From: Xanthostigma xanthostigma
Lineage: Eukaryota; Arthropoda; Insecta; Raphidioptera; Raphidiidae
Direction of reading: 5' to 3'
Assembly (NCBI GenBank): GCA_963575645.1
Contig: OY754468.1
Coordinates: 23,584,465-23,648,464 of the forward strand
DNA length: 64,000 nucleotides
Position numbers and translations under genes: made by a program. The notes under the pieces were generated by a model that was not told the DNA's origin, ran no database searches, and saw only the letters and a program-made list of their open reading frames with translations. Positions 60,005-64,000 of this stretch are shown here, one piece after another; the first letter of the stretch is position 1; the number at the start of each line of letters is the position of its first letter.

Positions 60005-60174
60005 GAAACTTCTAGTTGCAAATCATACGACTGCATTTGGACAAGTGGAAAAAATGTATTACGAGTTACGTTCAGATATTTCGTCTGTACAAGTTAATCT
60101 GAACGTGAAACTACCTCGTAACACATTTTTTCCACTTGCCCAAATGCAATCGTATGATTTGCAATTAGAAGTTT
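60005..60174. repeat. Near-perfect hairpin, about 75-bp arms
   Basis: GAAACTTCTAGTTGCAAATC through ACGAGTTACGTTCAGAT (60005-60077) is inverted at 60096-60174. The loop is about 18 bp. The 72-codon frame across it is an artefact of the palindrome. Likely a foldback MITE. Confidence 0.92.
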
Positions 60175-60960
60175 CAATTCTGTAATGCGTTCTCGTAACA
60201 CATTTTTAATTTTTTCGCACAATACTGCAAATAATAAATAAGAAAACACAAACAGACAACAAAATTTTCACAGGTTTAGTGCAAATATTGTTTTTTTTAT
60301 TTTCGCAGGTTTACTGCAAATATTGTTTTTTAGCTCAAGTATTATTCTAATAAATTAGTCTAAAATTGTATATATATTAGGTATACTTAAAAATAATTAA
60401 AAAAATAAAGAAAACAAATTCTTCTGCGCACCTGAGCTACCAATGCTTACTAATAATAATCATTGTTTATATAGGGTAACTATAATAGTAGGTATAATTT
60501 CATGACAAATTCTGTTACAAATTTCGTTACATAGGGAAACGAGTTTACCCTCGTTTTTAAAGAAGTATTCACTTCAAAAATAATAAATAAATACCAAGCT
60601 TTATCAAATTCGACAGGGCTGATAGCTTACTGCACTTCAAAGAAAGACATTTTGTTACAATTTTTTATTATATATCATATTATGAATTTTTGTAAATATT
60701 GTATTTTATTTGTATTTTATTGACTTGTCCTTTTCCCATTCTTGGGAGCAGTTTTTAAGGAATAAATATATTATTATTATTATATTATTATTATGATTGA
60801 TTGCACAAGAGGTTGAAAAAATCCTGAAAATATAATAAAAAATTACTAAAAAAATGCCTTAGGATCACAGATTATAGACATCGTGTACCTTGGAACAAAG
60901 CGGCTTTCAGGTTGTGCTAAACTCACTTACATAACTATATTTATATAACACTTCATGTAT
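60175..60960. other. AT-rich sequence, possible 3' flank of the exon at 60961
   Basis: Contains GGAATAAATATATTATTATT at about 60758-60777. If the exon at 60961-61084 is a terminal exon, this is its 3' UTR region, but a polyadenylation signal was not firmly placed on the minus strand. Confidence 0.35.
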
Positions 60961-61084
60961 TTATAACGAGCAGCCGTCACCGTTGTCGTCGCTGACGTCA
61001 GAGGAGCCCCTGCTGACCGCGCGCTGGTCAACTGTTATGAGAAACTTGTCGACTCTATACAACGGACCTTCCGTGCCGACGACG
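60961..61084 (-). CDS. Terminal coding exon of an unrecognised host gene
   Basis: On the minus strand an acceptor (TTAATTTATAATTCAG, 61085-61100) opens 40 codons plus a TAA stop at 60961-60963. The translation includes EGPLYRVDKFLITVDQRAV and then SDVSDDNGDGCSL, a structured-looking segment followed by an acidic tail. GC is high at third codon positions (GTC GTC GGC ACG), unlike the AT-rich surroundings and the decayed transposons. The exon starts with one base of a shared codon. It is too short to name, and I recognise no domain. Opposite-strand frames are less protein-like. Upstream exons would lie beyond 61.1 kb on the minus strand, past an inverted-repeat element in the adjacent intron. 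Confidence 0.55.
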
Positions 61085-61164
61085 CTGAATTATAAATTAA
61101 ACTGTTCTTACAACTTATTCCGGGCCGAGGAATAGAACAATAAGGAACGACAGCATACCGTCTT

Positions 61165-61590
61165 TTAGGCCGTGTTCAGATGAGGCGTTTTACGCGAGAG
61201 TTCACTCGCGCGTTTCAATTTCTATTGCGTCCAGATACCGCGTTTTACGCGCTTTTCTGCGCTGAGCTCGGTGTGGCGCCAGTTACAAACATGCGGACTC
61301 GGAAACAGCGGTTGTGTTGTGGCTTGCATACCCTCGATCGAAACATCGCAACGGACTCGCGCGTAGTACTGGACGCAGCAATTGGCACCCGAGTATCTCG
61401 ACTCGGGTGGCGTTCGCGCGTAAAACGCGCGAGTCGAGAGTCCCGCTCATTGCACGCGTTTTACGCGCGAGTTAGGAAACGCGCGTAGGCATCTGGACGG
61501 GATATATGTAGCTCTAGTATCTCGAGTACGCGCGAGTGTCAACGCGCGAGTGGACTCGCGCGTAAAACGCCTCATCTGAACACGGCCTAA
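61165..61590. mobile_element. GC-rich TIR element, GGCCGTGTTCAGATGAGG ends
   Basis: TTAGGCCGTGTTCAGATGAG then GCGTTTTACGCG at the left and its reverse complement at the right form about 50-bp near-perfect inverted repeats. The interior is packed with CGCGCGAG and TTTTACGCG repeats and a GCACCCGAG...CTCGGGTGG hairpin. GGCCGTG ends flanked by TTA/TAA suggest PIF/Harbinger, but a true duplication is not clear. The 102-codon frame inside is an artefact. Confidence 0.88.
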
Positions 61591-61793
61591 CAGTCACGAT
61601 GGTTACTTAGTACTTTCTGTTTTCTCCTATAATATACAGGGGTCTAAACTGCGGGAAAGACCTAAAGGCATCACCATCTCCGGCGTAAACATTTGTGTTC
61701 AATTAATCATGCAAATCTAATTTCTAAACTAAAAGAAAGCAAAATGTTTCGATGCGCTTATTGAATTTAGCGTTTTTTTCATATTGTTACTAG
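61591..61793. other. Unassigned sequence
   Basis: No recognised feature. Confidence 0.4.
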
Positions 61794-62091
61794 TGGCGGT
61801 CTGGCTTCGCCCGGTTTTGCAGAATATCGAGAAATGCTGGGAGACTGGACATTTGGAATTATGTGTCTTTTTATGTGAGAAATCCAAAAAAATATATTTA
61901 AAAAGATTGGTCGGAAAATTTAAAAAAAAAATCTGGATCTCGACAACAGCGCCATCTACCGGATTCATTTATAACTAAGAGACATCCAGGTGATGCCATA
62001 AGTACAAAAAAAATGTCATCAAAATCAGTCAAGCCGTGTAAGAGGACAAGAATTACGAACACGTGGACACCGGAATTTTATATATAAAGAT
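61794..62091 (-). mobile_element. CTAG-terminated element D
   Basis: Read on the minus strand it starts ATATAAAATTCCGGTGTCCA and ACACGGCTTGACTGATTTTG. It ends AAAACCGGGCGAAGCCAGAC then CGCCACTAGT. This is the common insect layout of this group. The overlapping short frames on both strands are shadows. Confidence 0.65.
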
Positions 62092-63110
62092 ATTTTAAAA
62101 AATGGAATAATATCTGAACTGCGTCTATTGCGAAGGTCACCAAACTCGCTAATATTATTGTGCTTGAGTTATGTTTTAAATTTTAGTTGTCTGGTGCCTG
62201 AATTTTTTTATCATTTCACGTACTGACTACGATTATATTATTAAATACTAGTAACTAAATTTCGCCCTGTTATCTAAATTCTAAGTGCAGTCTTCCACTC
62301 AAAGTTGAAACCACGTTTAATTCAACGCATACAAACAGAACGTCCTCCAATGAAACGTGGTCCCTAAAAGTGTCTCCCCCATTGCACGGTTTTATATTAT
62401 TGCGTTATAGTTTTCGTTAAACGGATAGTAAAAGAAAACAATATAATTTTAGGAATAAGTGATTTTAATTTTGACTAAATTAAATGAAAAAAAATTACAT
62501 AACAAAATTATAATCTGTTAACTTTGTCATTTTTTACCAATCAAACAAATGAACACATTTCTAAAAATCCCATTGTTAGGGTCTAAATAATGACGTATTG
62601 TTTCGCTATTGAGAATGATTGTTATGCTATATAGATATAGAGTATTTCAATATATTATTAACAATGTAAACCAAACAAACCCTAGCCAATTTCTACGTTT
62701 TAAGGAGTTTTTTGTTAAATAGAAGTTCGCTATGTAGAGTTTATCCTGTATAAAACCGATTTTGTGATTTTTTAAATATCCATAGCTAAAGACATGTACA
62801 GCAGACAATAGTTAATTAATGTATTAAAAAGAAAGCTTGTATTGACTTACCCGCATTATTATCGAAAATCCAATCACGCAATAACTTTGGTATAGTGATT
62901 TAATTGTATTTTTATCTTGAAATATTATTACATACATGTATCTATTTACACACACGTTCAGAAAACACAATTCACAAAGTCACAAACGCTGCACAATTTT
63001 ATTAAAGTGCGTCCCGAAATAACGGTTATCATACTATCCGCACACTTCTCAAGATCATCAAACAGCTTCAATACACTATTATTAATCATAAAATGTACCA
63101 TACGGCACAG
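62092..63110. other. Unassigned sequence
   Basis: AT-rich, no coding or repeat structure recognised. Confidence 0.5.
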
Positions 63111-63122
63111 TAAATCTAATAT

Positions 63123-63370
63123 TTTTTTTTTTTTTTTTTTTAAAGGTATATCCAATTGTATATATCCACATATTATATAGAGCATATGCACATATACAAG
63201 AGAATATCACTTGGGGGTGGCACTACCTCTTAGTATCTGGCCAGTAAATTTAAATATCAAAGCTGGGTCTAAACGACAAACACAAAATATCCATGAGCAG
63301 AGGTGGGATTCGAACCCACGACAGTGCGATCCAAAGACCAGCACGCTGACCATTACACCACGCTGTCCCC
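63123..63370 (-). mobile_element. tRNA-derived SINE with 12-bp target duplication
   Basis: The minus strand begins GGGGACAGCGTGGTGTAATG at 63370, with A box TGGTGTAATGG and B box GGTTCGAATCC. An unrelated body of about 170 bp and a poly(A) tail (the T-run at 63123-63142) follow. TAAATCTAATAT flanks both sides (63111-63122 and 63371-63382). The acceptor stem does not close, so this is a SINE. The intact duplication suggests a fairly young copy. Confidence 0.96.
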
Positions 63371-63382
63371 TAAATCTAATAT

Positions 63383-64000
63383 AACTGATTATAAAATTAT
63401 GCATTTTATCGAATTTGTATGGCAGTTACATAATAAATCAGTGAGAAAGATTTGTATCTAGTTGTTGTAACGAGTGCATATAATGTTTAAATCGCCAGTG
63501 GCGGGTACAATTTTTCTGATTAGTTTTTTAAATTTTTTTTTCGAAACTTATCCTTATCCCTTATGTTTATCCTACGTCACATTGTAGCTATTTTCCTTTT
63601 AAATATGGAATTTTTTTTGTTTCTGACAATGCCTAACAGAAATCATGTAAGTACACTATCACTGCAAGGATTTTAAAAAGATAGTCCTACTTTTCGGCTC
63701 ATATCTACGCCATTTTTTAATTTTTTTAATCGTCAATATTGCAAATTGTTCACAAAACTACTATATATGTATATATGTGTAAAATACGGATCATTTTATA
63801 TAACTTCTTAACGGCTACGCCAAAAAAAAGTTTGTTTTTATACCTAGTTTTCCAAGAGCCAAGATAGCCTAACCCCTCAATCTGGTTTTAAAATTATTAT
63901 TATACGGCAACCCTAGTTGAAGGGACATTGTTTATGACACGTACAAATTATCGTCATTCCACTGTATGCATATTTTAAATACCGTCATATTATTATACAT
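63383..64000. other. Unassigned sequence
   Basis: T-rich; no supported feature to the window end. Confidence 0.5.

Noticed and set aside
59967-60185. 72-codon frame
   Set aside because: Spans a near-perfect hairpin, so its translation reflects the palindrome.
61180-61488. 102-codon Arg-rich frame
   Set aside because: Lies wholly inside the CpG-rich inverted-repeat element. Composition explains it.
63297-63370. tRNA gene on the minus strand
   Set aside because: A and B boxes are present but the acceptor stem fails to pair. A poly(A) tail and 12-bp duplication show a SINE.

Overview
The window is 64 kb of AT-rich, repeat-dense, intron-containing animal DNA, most likely arthropod and probably insect. 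Supporting this are tRNA-derived SINEs, short hAT elements with 8-bp target duplications, PIF/Harbinger and mariner remnants, LINE 3' ends, many foldback MITEs and CTAG-terminated elements of a kind common in insects. There is no bacterial-style gene organisation. Species cannot be named from what is visible.

Region 1 (1-2427): repeats and two (AT)n tracts. Region 2 (2428-30138): the main feature. A 24.7-kb satellite (4108-28804, about 797 copies of a 31-bp unit, itself a 15+16-bp dimer) lies between pieces of one decayed minus-strand gene. On the right are a short first exon with a consensus splice donor (29718-29796) and a fragment resembling the C-terminal core of a tyrosine recombinase (29321-29497). 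On the left are two exon-like pieces with good acceptors and matching intron phase (3922-4017 and 3386-3581). The block is bounded by weakly conserved inverted ends rich in a GGAGATCC motif. The simplest reading is an old mobile element whose intron has filled with a satellite. The very long minus-strand open frames in the array follow from repeat composition and are not evidence for a protein.

Region 3 (30139-47100): nested transposable elements. These include a hAT MITE with perfect 8-bp duplications, a three-copy family ending in TTATCACGTC, a tRNA-SINE, two foldback elements sharing the TGTTACGG terminus, one LINE inserted into another, two PIF/Harbinger transposase fragments and a mariner transposase C-terminus. 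Region 4 (47100-64000): more foldback elements, two adjacent hAT MITEs with perfect duplications, four CTAG-terminated elements, a GC-rich patch near 49.7 kb, one convincing host-type terminal coding exon on the minus strand (60961-61084, product not recognised), a GC-rich inverted-repeat element and a SINE with a 12-bp duplication.

No complete protein-coding gene, rRNA, functional tRNA or CRISPR array is visible. Apart from the exon at 60961-61084 and weaker candidates near 41.0 and 49.7 kb, the coding signal is remnant transposon protein.
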